Made by a program: the position numbers and the translations under genes. A DNA stretch of 64,000 nt from Lasiodiplodia sp. COLG20 (taxonomy: Eukaryota > Ascomycota > Dothideomycetes > Botryosphaeriales > Botryosphaeriaceae): NCBI GenBank assembly GCA_009801085.1, contig VNWV01000024.1:62001-126000 (forward strand), given 5' to 3'. Of the stretch, positions 1-11,437 are shown in pieces. A model generated the notes under the pieces. That model made no database searches, had not been told where the DNA came from, and saw only the letters and a list, made by a program, of their open reading frames with translations. The first letter of the stretch is position 1. Each line of letters opens with the position of its first letter.

Positions 1-3000
1 TAGAGGCCGAGTTGGGTGCGGAAGACGTTCAGCTACGGAATCTTGCGACTGAGACTCTCGGAGACATGGTTGCTGGGATCGGAGCAGCAGGTCCTCCTCC
101 GCCGCCATCGTACAATCCGTCCGCCTACCCTCCTCAAAGCCTTGCTTCTCCTTCGGAACGCCTACAAACTTACAACTTTTTGACTACGCCGACATCTCCT
201 CATTCCTTTTCTTCGAGATACCACCAAGTTTATGAAAGTTTTTTGAGCAGGCGCAACGACAAATCCCCGGTTATCCGTTCGGCCTGGGTTACGAGCATTG
301 GTAGGATCCTGTCAACTAACGCTGGTGGCGTTGGTCTGGACGTTGAGGACGAGCAGAGACTCCTCAAATATCTGGGCGACATGCTTGTCGATGGTGACGA
401 GCGTGTGCGGCTAGCTGCGATTAAGACGGTTGAAAGGTTCGAATTCGACGACATTCTGTCCAAACTCGGGAGCAGGGGTGGAATTTCGGAATCCGGGTCC
501 ATCCTCAGCAATCTAGCTGACAGAGTCCGCGACCGGAAGCCCGCAGTCCGCACCGAAGCCACCAATCTCCTTGGCAAAGTTTGGGGGGTCGCCGCTGGCG
601 TAATTGCCGAAGGTAGCGAGCGTGCGACTCAATTGCTTGGTCCGATCCCATCTCGCATCCTAGACGCATTCTATCTCAATGATCAGGATGTCAATGTTCT
701 CATCGACCATGTGCTTTTCGAGCAACTTCTACCGCTCGGCTACCCGGCGCTTAAGAACAAATCCCGTGGTCAGGACAGCCAAGCAAACGGAAGGACAGAG
801 CATACCGAAGCCGACTCTGACAAGCTTCGAGTCGAGAGAATCCTCATCCTTATCAGGGATCTTGTTCAGCGATCCAAAGTTGTCTTGTTCGCCAAACAAG
901 GCAACCAGGTTATGCTGGCCAAGTACATGGAGGCGCTTCTGAAGAAGTGTGAAGACTACAACGGTGGTGTCATAGAGAAGGGCGAAAAGGAAACCAAACT
1001 TCACCTTGGAAAGCTTATCGACTACCACGCAAAGACTTTGCCCGAGTCCTCCAGAGCCTCGGAAGACCTCTGGAAGTTCGCGAAAATGCATGACCGCCGG
1101 GCCTACCAGCTCATCAGGTTCTGCATCGCCCCAGACAGCGATTACAGAAAAGTTTACAAGGCCATCAAGGAATTCACCAAACGCATGGATGATGCCACCG
1201 GTTCAACAGCAACTATGCTTGACACTTTGATACCCCTGATTTACCGAGCAAGCGTTTTGCTGTACAACAAAAGTCATGTGCCTGCCATCATTGAATTTTC
1301 ACGGACGGACGAGAAGGGTCTTGGGAGCACAGCTCACGAAGTCCTCAAGGAGATCTCTTCTCGCAACCCCGACGTTTTCCGAGGCTATGTGCAAGAGATG
1401 TGCAAAGCGTTGGAAAACGAAGCACCAACAGCGAAGAAACCTAACGGTCCTGGTGCGGTTGACGACCTCAAAGCCTGCGCAGGGTTTGCCAAACGGTTCC
1501 CGAAAGATGTCCCAACGGAGCGTAAATTCATTCAAAGCATGATCAATTTCGCGGAGTACGGCACACCACCTAAGGCCGCCAAGTACGGCGTGCAGATCAT
1601 CCTGACCAGTACGGACAAGAAGGAAATGCATGCCCGAGATCTTCTACGCAAGAGTACAAAAGGCTTTGAATATGGGAAAGGCAATTATCTCGCTCGTTTG
1701 GCTGCCATGAGTCAACTCATGCTCCTCGGTGGAAAGACCATTGAGGATGAGATCGACCCGGTCATCGACATCTGCATCAACCAAGTCCTGCTGACCAACC
1801 CAGCACCTGTCGATCCCGCTGATAATCCTCCATGGAAAGATGAGCCAAGCGAAGACTGCACAGCTAAAATGTGGGCACTCAAGGTACTTGTGAACCGTCT
1901 CCGCGGCCTTGCAGGAAACGAATCCATAAAGGAGACGTCTACTCCAGTTTTCCAGCTCCTCAGGACTCTGGTCACCAATGACGGCGAGCTGTCCAAGAAG
2001 GTCGAGAGTCCCGCGGCTCAAAAAACTAGATTACGTCTACTTGCCGCACAACTTCTCCTCAAGCTCTGCCACGAGCGTCGCTTCGACGTCTTGCTTTCGG
2101 GTCAAGTCTTCAACGAGCTTGCTGTCGTCGCTCAAGACCCTAGCCCGAACGTGCGCGAAGGATTCGTCAAGAAGCTTATGAAATACCTCGGCCAAGACAA
2201 GCTCCCCAGGCGCTTCTACGCGCCCGTCTTCCTTCTCGCATTTGAGCCGGAGCCACGACTAAAGGACGGTGCGACGACTTGGATCAAGGCGCGGCAGTCG
2301 GCCTTCTCTAAAACCAAGGACCCCGTGTTCGAGAACAGCTTTGCGCGGTTCCTTAGCCTTCTGGCCCACCATCCAGACTACAGCGCGGAGCCGGATAACC
2401 TGCGCGACTTTGTGCAGTATGTCATGTTCTTCCTCAAGACGGTGGCTAACGCGGACAACATCTCGCTCATCTACCACGTCGCCCAACGCGTCAAGTCGGT
2501 CGAGGATGCGATTGAGCCCGCCAAGAGCGAAAACTTGTACGTGCTGAGTGACCTCGCACAAGGCGTCATTCAGCGATTCCAGACACTGCAGGGATGGAGC
2601 ATTCAAGCTTTCTCGAAGAAGGCGCGCATGCCGGCCGACGTGTTTGCAAACTTGCCTGGCCACGAAGTTGCGCAAGAGATTGCGGACAAGCAGTACGTAC
2701 CTGAGGAGCTGGTGGATGAGCTGGATGACTTGGTGAAGGCGAGTATGAGGACGAAGAAGGTAAGATTCCAATTTTGTTTTGCTGCCCATTCACATCCTCC
2801 AATCCCTACCTGGTTCTCGCCCGCTTCTTTAGTGGACTTGGGGACATCGACAAGAGAACAAATGCTAATGACTGTCTTTTCCACAGCGCAAAACCGACTC
2901 CTCAGGCGATGCCGCTCGCGAGAAGAAACGTGCCCGCGCTTCCCTCGCATCGACCAAGGGTCTTCCTGTCCGTAAGGCGCCGAAGCTGGGTAAAGCTAAG

Positions 3001-3612
3001 AAGGCGAAGAAGGCCCGTAAGGGAGAAGATGTTCCAGCCAGCGAGCGCAGGCGCAGCGGCCGCGTCGTCGGTGATCGTAGCTATGCTGAGCTGAGCAGTG
3101 ATGATGAGGAGAATGCAGACGAGGACGAAGGAAGCGACGAGGAGGAGGGGAGTGAGGGAGAGGGAGACGAGGATGTGGAGATGGTAGACCAACCTAGCGA
3201 GGGAGAGGAAGAAGCCGCTGATGAAGAGGCGGAGGATGAAGATGACGAGGGACAAAATGGAGCGACGGATGACCAGGAAGAAGAAGAGGACGAAGAGGAA
3301 GTTGAAGAAGAGCAACCGCCGCCGAAAGCCACGCCGAGAAGAGCACGCGGCGCGAGTAGGAAATCGGCGGCGGCGGAGACGCCAAAAGGTGGTGGTGGGA
3401 GTGCGGTAAAATCGGCGAAGGGCAAGGATAAGGGAAAGAAAAGCAAGAAGGCGGACGAGGTGGTAGCTACGCCACACCGGGCATCGAGGAGAGGTGGCAA
3501 GGCGGCAGCGGACGACAAGGCGAACGGCGAAGCCACCGGTTCTTCCACCCCGGCCAAGGGAGATTCGGCGGAGGGAGGAAGACGATCAACGAGGAGGTCG
3601 GGCAGATCGTAA
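1..3612 (+). CDS. PDS5: Sister chromatid cohesion factor Pds5, 5' partial
   Basis: Pds5 binds the cohesin ring in the nucleus and controls its loading, maintenance and release. The frame is already open at base 3, so the N-terminus lies upstream; about 1160 residues are visible. There are two exons, up to 2759 and 2887-3612, with a phase-0 intron 2760-2886 (GTAAG...CACAG). The first exon encodes a long helical, HEAT-repeat-like protein of the Pds5 type. The second encodes a Lys/Arg-rich stretch, then a long Glu/Asp run (roughly 3110-3320), then a basic Ala/Lys tail ending in RRSTRRSGRS. This acidic-then-basic tail is usual for fungal Pds5/BimD/Spo76 proteins. Reading through the intron would lose the charged tail. 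The family call rests on overall recognition of the sequence; the exon join is well supported by phase. Confidence 0.88.
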
Positions 3613-4968
3613 GGGCAGGCTTCTACGACGTGGGATAGGGATGTGGCATGGGTTGCTTCTTTTGCTACTGATGGGGTGAATATGACAAAGCGAGAGGGGG
3701 GATTTATTTATGCGTCATTTTACCTCATACCTGCGGTTTCGATGGGGGCTGGGGGCTGGGGGCGTGGGGTTCTTTTCTTTCTCTCTCTCTCCGTTTTATT
3801 ACTCTTCGCACTTGTCTCTCCCTGATGGGGATCGTTTGCTTGCTTGCTATGCTTTGTTCATATTATGACGATGATGGTAGCGGTGGTAGTGTGAGAATCG
3901 GGCAGTGGGAAGAATCATTTTGCGATAAGACTGGAGATATGCCCGAGTCAAAAGTAGGATAAGTAGGATAAGTGCGGAACGCGAATCAAATGGGACAGAA
4001 GAAGATACAGGAGTCTTTTGAAATGTTTTCGTTTCCATCCTTTCTATGAATTCTGCTGTAGGTCATATTCGTCTTGTCTTCCTAATTGGCGGGCTGGCTG
4101 GCTGCTTGGGAATTTGACGGGGAGTAGGTAGGTACATAACATCAGGTGGTATTGGGGGATTCTTTTGTTTGGGTTTCCCCTCCTATTATTGTCCATAAAT
4201 TTGAATCTGATCTTAGATCTCTGCCATGATCAGTTCTTCATGCCCACGACCCTAGAGTCCAGCTCCCATTAGTCGTTATCTTTGGATGTGCTTGCGTGAG
4301 TTGCGCGTGTGGAGACGGAAAATAGAAGAGAATGCGTCTGTCTTCCACTCTCATGCTGCCTCGCTGTAGTGATCCCATGTTTGATTGCTTTCTGAACTCA
4401 AATTTAGTCCGGATGTTGGAGTAGACAGAAACGGTATTTTTCCCTTCTAAAGGAAGGTAGAAAGACGACAATGTGAAGACTCTCATCGAAACTGTGGGGA
4501 GAAGTGTCATTTAATCAATTTCATTCTTCGAAAATATACCCATAGGAACATGTCCATGAAGTATACATCAATCATCGGCATGCATTCGAAAAGACTTTCC
4601 GTTCTTATTTTTGTCCAAACTGGCGGGTAAAAGAAGTAGCAAGTTTCACGCGCTCAATGCTGCTGATAAGCGGTCACCAAAGTCCAAAAGGGAAGAGGAG
4701 CAAATGGCATCAAAAGGAAAAGAACATCGTTCAAAGAGAGATATCCGCGAGGCGGGAAGAGACAGCAGAACTCCGGTTTGGGCCCCCCTCATTTTACACC
4801 TCGTGCCAATCGGATTCCATGAATACTTCCCCGTCTTTTTCTTCCCCAATTCGTAACTGCTACTCACCCTTTCCTCACAGCAATCCAACGGGACTCATGA
4901 CCAAATATACTTCGATACCACCGCCATCGCTAAAAAGCCAGTCTTTCTCTCAAACACCTCACATCCTC
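3613..4968. other. Convergent intergenic region, PDS5 / lectin
   Basis: This 1.36 kb lies between two genes that converge. It holds short CT tracts (near 3775-3795) and AT-rich sequence that fits 3' untranslated ends. Several short open frames occur, but none has coding-type third positions or a recognisable product. I see no repeat or RNA gene. Confidence 0.6.
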
Positions 4969-6208
4969 TTAAAACCTCGACCTCATCCTCTGCGTCCTGT
5001 ACGCGGTGAAGCCGACGTACGCGCCAGCCAGCACCATGCCGAAAAGGAGGAACTTGAACAGGAACCAGCCCCAGCCGCCTTCGCTCTGCTTCTTGCGCTG
5101 CTGGGCCTGGAGCTTCTGGGCGCGGGCACGGCCGCGGTCCTTGGGCGGCTGGCCGTCGACACCGGCGGCGCTAGGCTGGTACAGGTTCTTGGTGGACAGC
5201 GAGATGAGGTCGTGGTTGTCGGCGAGCTCACCCGTCTCGGCGCTGAAGCCCAGGTACGCGACGGGCGGGATCTTAACATCTGTCACCGAAAAGCACTCGA
5301 CCCAGTCATTTTCCGACTTGTACTGCAGCTCCAGCTTCAGTGACTTCTCGGCGAAGTACGTCAGCTTAGCCTTGGTGGGAATGGCGGCATTACGGAGGCC
5401 GCGGGCCTATTTAGTTTTCCTGGTTAGTCATTTTGTCATGCCCCGGATACCCCATTGAACAATTCGTTCTCGGTCCCACGAAAGAAGGGAAATCGGAACG
5501 TATGACGTACAGAGCAGCCGGCTAATTCCTGCGCCTTGCCATCCGTGTTCTTGTCGTAGGTGGTCTGGCCGTCACCCAGCATAGCCATAACATAAGGGAA
5601 GACGACACCAGGTCTGTTGTTCTTGTACGTATCGAAGAAAATGCCCAAACCCTCGAACTTGTCGACGCTACCGAAGACGGGGCCCTGCTGGGCGCGCTGC
5701 TTGGTCAGCCACAGCGCCATGCCGTCGCCGTAGAGGTTGCCCGAGCCATGGATCTTGAACTCGAATTCAACCTCCCAGTTGGTCGCCGTCAGCGGCACGC
5801 GCGAGAACAGCCAGCCCGAGCGCGAGCCTTTGTCGGCCGTCAGCCGGACGTACTTGTCCGTCCGCACAACTGTGTCGCCGCCGAAGTCGAACCAGCGGCT
5901 CTGCATGTCCGAATCCAGGTAGGGCTATTGCATTTTCCAAAAAGTTCAATGCGCGTCAGCAAAAGCTTTAATCGTACGGGCGTTGCGTGTCGTCTTCGAG
6001 CTTCGGAACTGTTTGCGTAGGTGGGCGTTGGCGTACGTACCGGTTGCAAGCTGTGGGTGCGGAGCTGTAGAGTTGTCAGCTACTCCGCCACTCAATTGTG
6101 CCGAGACAGAAGACGTACCGGGATGCTCTTGATCTCAGGCGCATCCTGGGCGGCGGCAAGGCCCAGGCTGCTGGCGAGCAACGCCAGACAAGTCCACGGG
6201 AGAAGCAT
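4969..6208 (-). CDS. L-type lectin-like membrane protein (VIP36/ERGIC-53 family)
   Basis: The product is a predicted cargo receptor cycling between ER and Golgi, binding high-mannose glycoproteins. There are four exons (minus strand): 6119-6208, 6041-6064, 5511-5924 and 4969-5406. All junctions are phase 0, giving 321 residues. It starts with a signal peptide (MLLPWTCLALLASS..., cut near residue 20). The lectin fold follows, with PYLDSDMQSRW, FDFGGDTVVR, GDGMALWLTKQ and GIFFDTYKNNRPG, which are typical of the calcium and sugar sites. Near residues 288-312 is a single membrane helix, followed by a short basic tail ending in RMRSRF. This type I layout and length fit the VIP36-like fungal proteins better than Emp46/47, which carry long coiled coils. 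Exon 2 is only 24 nt (LRTHSLQP) and is needed to keep the conserved N-terminus. It is divergent from TIM13. Confidence 0.9.
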
Positions 6209-6723
6209 TGGAGAGGTGGTCGCTCAATGGGAGGGAAAGTAAGGGAACAAGGAGCGGCCGGAATTTATGGACGGAGCTATGTAAGAACTGAAGCGCGGAT
6301 GGGGAAAGGACGAAGGGAATAATGATCGTGGATTGCCTCTGCGCACAGCGAAGAAGGCGTTGATTCGCTGCAGCGCTGGGGTTTGTGTTTCGAGGCGGCC
6401 GTGTGGAAGGGTAAAGAGAGAGGGCGTGGGCGGTGGAGCTTGGTGCTCATGCGTGATGTCTGGCCTCTTCTCGTGCCTAAAGTGACCTGGCAGCGGAGCG
6501 GGAAGCTCGGCTAGCATGACTCGCGCAAACCTTTCCACCTTTCTCTCCGCTCTCCGCCGAGTCCGCTGCCAAGCGCCCGGTCCTCGTCCGGCAAGCATCA
6601 TCGAAGCTGCAGCTGTGACGAAACTTCTGCTTCCCAACTTAACAACCAAAGCCGCCCAGACGCCCAACATCCCGCCCTTCCACCCCACGACTCACACGCT
6701 CGCAAGCTGCACGCGCGCCCACC
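6209..6723. promoter_or_regulatory. Divergent promoter region, lectin / TIM13
   Basis: These 515 bp separate the start codons of two oppositely oriented genes and must hold both promoters and 5' leaders. Pyrimidine-rich sequence precedes the TIM13 ATG. I see no clear TATA box. The open frames here cover both strands and look like chance. Confidence 0.6.
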
Positions 6724-7136
6724 ATGGACTCCCTCAACATCAGTTCCTCCGACCCCAAGGTTGCTGTTATGCAGCAAGTCCGTCAAGAGGCCGCCGTCGC
6801 AAATGCCCGCCAGCTGGTCGAGGTACGAATCATCTGCATTCCAACACATCTTCGTCGCCAGCGCCACTTTCGCAACACTGTTCAGAATTCCCAATGCGAC
6901 AAACATGAGCTATTATAGCTTGAACATTGGCTAACGACAATGCTCTTGCCCAAATACAGAAATTGAACGAGCACTGCTTCGAGCGCTGCGTGCCTAAGCC
7001 CGGCACCTCGCTGTCCAAGGGCGAGGAGACCTGCTTCACCCAGTGCATGGAGAAGTACATGGCTGCCTGGAACGTTGTCAGCCGGCAGTACGTCGCCAAG
7101 CTGCAGCAGAACTCGGCCGGCGGCATGAGCCTGTAA
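6724..7136 (+). CDS. TIM13: Mitochondrial small Tim chaperone Tim13
   Basis: Tim13 works with Tim8 in the mitochondrial intermembrane space, carrying hydrophobic precursors to the TIM22 and SAM machineries. The exons are 6724-6822 and 6960-7136, with a phase-0 intron of 137 nt, giving 91 residues. The hallmark twin CX3C motif is present: Cys39/Cys43 (HCFERC) and Cys58/Cys62 (CFTQC), 14 residues apart, expected to form two disulfides through Mia40. The N-terminal VMQQVRQEAAVANAR helix matches Tim13 better than Tim8, Tim9 or Tim10. No cleavable presequence is visible, as expected for this family. The ATG lies in a good context (CACCATGG). Confidence 0.93.
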
Positions 7137-7538
7137 ACGACAGCTGGAAGAGAAAGGACAAATAAGAATCCATGGCAAATCTAGGAGTGTTGGAGGATGT
7201 AGAGATGCCATCTCGAGCAGATGACGAGTCAGGTGTGAATACTCGTCAAGCTTGAACTGGAGGTAATCATGGCATAATGGGGGTGGGGGAAGCTCCGTTG
7301 CGACGAAGCATTGTACATTACGGAACGGCTCGGAAAGGAAAGGGTTGATCTCGATTATTGCATAGATGGCGCTGGCATGCGCCAGATGGGATCATAGCGC
7401 GCTTCTGGAGCATAGGAGCTATTGCACCAAGAAGTAAAACTCGGCTCTCTCAAACAAGACACAAGAATTCGGTTAAAAAAAATACACATTACCAGATAAC
7501 TCCTTGCCATGCTGATATCATTTTTCACCTACTCATCA
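7137..7538. other. Convergent 3' region, TIM13 / NUC1
   Basis: The 402 bp between the two stop codons hold only presumed 3' untranslated sequence. An A-rich run at about 7475-7482 lies 3' of NUC1. Nothing else is recognisable. Confidence 0.6.
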
Positions 7539-8519
7539 CTATTTCGGGCTGGCAGCAAAGGTCTTCTGCCTCTCCTTGTACTCCTTGATGACGAGCGAGC
7601 ACGCAAACTCCGCACACAACTTCTTCCTGCGCGAGGCGGGCAGGTTGTTCGCGAACTCCAAGCCGCTTGCCCTCTCGACCGCCTCAAGCGGGACCTCAAA
7701 GTCCGACAGCGGCTTGGTGTTCGAAATGGGCGCATTGGGCAGCACAAAAGCTCCCAGCGCCACATTGCCTCCCGTCTTGCCATCCTCCGCAAAGATAACC
7801 TTGTAGAAATGTGTCGGCACGGCCACGTTGGGCGGGCTGCCGATAACCTCGTAACTGACGCGCCACTTGCCGTCGGCCTCGCGGCGGGGAAGGTACAGCG
7901 GCCCGGTGACGATGCGAACGCTGGGGTAGCGCTGCGTCAGCCGCCGGCAGAAGTCCTCAAGGTGCGCCCAGTAGTCGCGGTTGAAGCCGTCGCCGACCTG
8001 AGGGCACATGTTGCTGAGCGCGAACGTGTCGTCCATGGCCTCTTGGCTCCACTTCGCGTCTGCCGCCGGGACCTGATGCCCACGGTCGTAGCCGCTACGG
8101 AAGTAGTCCTTCAGCTTCGCGCGAAACTTCTCAGGAATCGCCGCGTCCTCGGTGAAGGAGCTGTGCTTGCGGTCGCCATTGTGGGTTGCCAACGACTCGG
8201 GAGTGATGTGCTCGGCCACCCAATCCGGGTTGCGCGTCTGCCGGTTGAAGGAAGACGTGAGCGATTTTGCGGCGCGGAGGTCGTTGACGGGGCCGGGGAA
8301 GCCGTATTGGAAAAGGCCGTTTGGATCGACGGGTGCTGGCGTAGCGACAGACTTGGAGATAGGATATCCGGAGGCGGGTGCTGGCACCGTTGTACCGCTC
8401 GATGGAGCACTGATGGGGGCCACCGGAGCTTCTTTCTTGGTTGAGTAGAATGCTGCTGTTGCTGCAGCTCCAGTGGCTGCGCCTGCAGCGGCGATGATGG
8501 CGAAAGTCGCCTTGGACAT
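7539..8519 (-). CDS. NUC1: Mitochondrial DNA/RNA endonuclease Nuc1 (EndoG family)
   Basis: This is a non-specific Mg-dependent nuclease of the mitochondrial inner membrane or intermembrane space, active in mtDNA turnover and cell death in other eukaryotes. It is a single exon of 326 residues. The open frame extends further upstream through near-cognate codons, but the ATG at 8519 (MSKATFAIIAAAG...) gives the usual hydrophobic Ala/Gly-rich N-terminus and the usual length (yeast Nuc1 is about 330). The catalytic DRGH motif is at residues 145-148 with His148 as general base. Downstream come FALSNMCPQ and NRDYWAHLE, which carry the metal-binding Asn and flanking family residues. A Pro/Ala/Ser-rich linker lies at about residues 30-65. 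It converges with TIM13 and runs in tandem with NC2-alpha. Confidence 0.94.
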   Translation of the reverse strand: MSKATFAIIAAAGAATGAAATAAFYSTKKEAPVAPISAPSSGTTVPAPASGYPISKSVATPAPVDPNGLFQYGFPGPVNDLRAAKSLTSSFNRQTRNPDWVAEHITPESLATHNGDRKHSSFTEDAAIPEKFRAKLKDYFRSGYDRGHQVPAADAKWSQEAMDDTFALSNMCPQVGDGFNRDYWAHLEDFCRRLTQRYPSVRIVTGPLYLPRREADGKWRVSYEVIGSPPNVAVPTHFYKVIFAEDGKTGGNVALGAFVLPNAPISNTKPLSDFEVPLEAVERASGLEFANNLPASRRKKLCAEFACSLVIKEYKERQKTFAASPK

Positions 8520-9135
8520 GGTGAAAAAGTGAGAAGCGGCGAGGTCAGAGGAAGAATTGGCGGCGATGAGAAGGATATGGAGCCTGTCACGCGCAGCGCA
8601 GAGAGCTACGGTGTTGATCAGGTGCGCCGGCGACGCGTAGGAAAAGTGCGAGACGCGCAGCGCTGCAAGGTCGGTCAGCAGGCGTTGTGAGAGGTGGTCA
8701 TGCTTCCGCCGCCGATCCTGGAGCAGCACTCCGCTCGGCCCGCTTAGTCACACAGCTGGTTGCAATCCCCGACACCTTGTTGGCTAGTCGAGTTGCTGCA
8801 TTTGGCATCCAGCTGAAACTGGTGTTTGACTGTCATTCCGCTGGCCTGTGTGCTAAGGGCCAAAGCATATCCATCGCCATGCAAAATAAAAAGTTACAGC
8901 ACACAATCGAAGCGATTGCGCAGGTATCCCACGCACCGAGGCACTTTGTCCGCCCAAATTTTCCGCCAGTACTCCTCCTGCGCCGAATGCAAAAGCGACA
9001 GGTACGTGTATGACCTGACGCGATGCCTTGTCCCACCATGCCATGCCCGAGTAGCCAGCAATAATCCTTAGTCGCTAAAATGAAGAAACAAGCTCTATCG
9101 TGTGTGGGTGAGGGAGGGAAGGGTCGTGATTATCG
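8520..9135. promoter_or_regulatory. NUC1 upstream region / NC2-alpha 3' flank
   Basis: The 616 bp between two genes on the same (minus) strand should hold the NUC1 promoter and the NC2-alpha 3' end. Short frames are present on both strands without coding character. No specific element is recognisable. Confidence 0.5.
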
Positions 9136-9949
9136 TTAAAAGTCGTTGCTGTCCTTGCGCTTCTTGCGGCCGGCCTTGCGCTTCTTGCCTTCGCCCTCCT
9201 CGGGCGAGCCGCCGCGGTCGGCGGGCGCAGGTGCATCCGAGACTTTGTTGACGATGTCGTTGAGGAAGTCGAAGTGCTCGTCCTGCAGCACGGCTTGCTT
9301 GAGGTGGGCGGCGGAGACGCGCTTCGACGAGCGGTTCTTGGCCTCGGTGGCGGCCTTTGTGACGAGCGAGATCATGAAGAGCTCGAGTGCCTTGGCTGCA
9401 TGCGCCGTCAGCGAGTGGGGTTGCCTGGTGAGGATAAGGCTGAGACTTACCGACAACGTGGGGCGTGACTTGAGCGACTTTGCCGACATCTTCGTCGGCC
9501 TGCATGATGCGCTTGATGCGGGCGGCAGGGAACTTGGTCTTGACCTCAATGCCTTCGGCGACGCCCGGGGCCTGCTCCCTGGGCTCGGACTTGATCATGC
9601 CGCCATTGGCGTCCATGAGATCACCTGGCTCCATGGTCTCAGTCTTGAGAGTGGTGGGCACAGAGTAGAGCGGCGACCAGTGCTGGCCGTCCTCACCTTC
9701 GAACTTCATTTGGGCGGCCATGGTGGGTGGTGGGTAGGAGATGCTGTTGCGGGGTGCAAAGTAGCCGGCGGGCGGATTATAAGCGCCGGCCGTGTTCGGG
9801 GGCGCGTAGGGTGACTGAGGTGGCGCGTGCGAAATGGAGCCACGGTACTTTTGGTGTTGCGGGTGCAGTGGCTCGGGATCGGCCTGGCCGTGGTCGTAGG
9901 CTGAAAGATCGGGCGAGCGCGGGGCGTACGAGTCCTCCGGGTCCTCCAT
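9136..9949 (-). CDS. BUR6: Negative cofactor 2 alpha (Bur6/DRAP1), histone-fold
   Basis: NC2-alpha pairs with NC2-beta (Dr1) through histone folds, binds TBP on promoter DNA, and blocks TFIIA/TFIIB entry. Exons are 9451-9949 and 9136-9395, with a 55-nt phase-1 intron, giving 252 residues. The histone fold sits at about residues 140-230: FPAARIKRIMQADEDVGKV, then VTPHVVAKALELF (Ala made across the junction), then SSKRVSAAHLKQAV. This is the NC2-alpha/NF-YC class; the order and the KTKFP...IM start favour NC2-alpha. The N-terminal 130 residues are Pro/Tyr-rich and probably disordered. The C-terminus is basic (KKRKAGRKKRKD). I chose the ATG at 9949 because the in-frame codon upstream is GTG. The other candidate family is a Dpb3/CHRAC-like subunit, which I think less likely. 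Confidence 0.88.
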
Positions 9950-11437
9950 ATTAAAGCGCGAAGACACACCGAAACTTATAGACGGAGCGAGGGCGCGCTA
10001 GCGTACACGGAGAGCCGACTGCGTGGGTATGCGGAGGCGGTGATTCGGCGCAGCGCTCAGTAAAGTGGATCCTCCGACCGCCGAGGCGAGAGACCGGGAC
10101 GGAGAGCGTCGGTGTAGCTGCGCCGGCTGCGAGCTTGGCGCGGAGCTGGCGATGCGACAGAACTGCAGAGCTGGGTGTGTATATTGTACAGTCCACACGG
10201 AGGAAAGCGGACTTAAGCCGCGCGCGAGAGATGGGCAGGGCGACTCTGGCGCAGCACCCAGCTGAGCGAGGGCCGGGCTTGCTTTATGCCCGGCCTGCCG
10301 CCTTGCAGCACCCCTGCCACCCGGCCAAGCCTGAGCCACCCTTATTAGTGGCCGCGTTTGGGCATGCCTTTAACACTCGAGAGCGGCGCAGGCCTAACTC
10401 AACATCAACCTCATCTGCCCTCTGCCGATCCCGCAGCCTTGCGCGAGCGAGCGCGCGCTGTTCTGTTCTGCGTTGCCGGGTCCGGCCGGGGCCTGCGTTG
10501 GATGACGACAACAAGAACATCAGCATGTCCGCCGCGCGCGTTGCCGCCGCCTGAGGCCCGTCTTGCGCTATCGCGATTGCGGTTGCTCTGCCCAAAGCTG
10601 CAGGCACCCAGCGGCTGAGCGTCCCGCCCGGCAAGGCTTGATCTAATGTGACTCCGCCGTTCGTTTCCGCCTTTTCGGTGCCTGAGAAGATTAGTTGCCC
10701 TCTGCGCAGTCCAACCCCCCATGTTTTGCTCCGCCTGCATATTTCCTGACTCATCACGGTTGCCAGAGCACACGGCTCATTCTGTTCTCTTTGACTCGTA
10801 ATCTCGGCATCATTTCAGCTTTGTAGCTGCGCGCACCATCTTACCGTAAACAGACGCCTTTCATTCGCCACCAGCCTCGATAATGACTGGCCTTTGACAA
10901 AGCCCGCTCGCTTAGTGTTGCAACGTGGTGGGCGATTTCAAGCCTTCATTTTGTTGCTTTGGGGACACTTTGGACCATAGATTCGTCTTGATCAACAGCC
11001 CGGCCTGTAGTTTTGCCCATTGTGACAATTCCAAGTGACACCGCAGAGCAGGTTCTTAACCTGCAGCCTAAAATGATTTCCGCGATTATTTCCGAGAGCA
11101 ACGGGACTCGACTTACGCAGGTAGTTGAAGCTGCCATCCGGACGTGGATGTATATTCAATAATTCCACATCTACGTCTAGATAGTAGCTTCTACCACCTA
11201 TGTAGCAAGCTTATGCATATTGCAATTAGTTCAGATCTTTCGGCACCCGCTGTGGCTCGGCCAGGGGAGCTGCAGCCCGGCGCTCAAACAGAACAGGCTA
11301 GAGGATCCACATGCCTGACATGGAAGGTAGATGTGCTTGGGTTGCTTCAGGTCATTTGTACAGGGCCAGCTACGTCATCCGTGAGCATCATGATTAATGA
11401 AGCCCGGTACCTGGTGCCGCTCAACTGCCCAATCGCG
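9950..11437. promoter_or_regulatory. BUR6 upstream region and NOSIP 3' flank
   Basis: This 1.49 kb lies between two minus-strand genes. The part near 9950-10600 is GC-rich and carries overlapping chance frames on both strands with no recognisable product. Near 11120-11178 sits one copy of a dispersed repeat (entered separately). No tRNA-like fold could be supported. Confidence 0.5.
11120..11178 (+). repeat. Dispersed ~60-bp repeat, copy A
   Basis: This shares two exact 12-bp blocks (AGCTGCCATCCG and ATGTATATTCAA), in the same order and spacing within 2 bp, with 35689-35745. Shorter matches flank them. Copy A also forms an imperfect hairpin: GACGTGGATGT (11141-11151) pairs with ACATCTACGTC (11167-11177), with one mismatch. 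Confidence 0.6.

Noticed and set aside
11040..11140. tRNA-like words (GTCGAGTCCC) on the minus strand
   Set aside because: No cloverleaf could be drawn: the T-stem does not pair and no acceptor stem is found.
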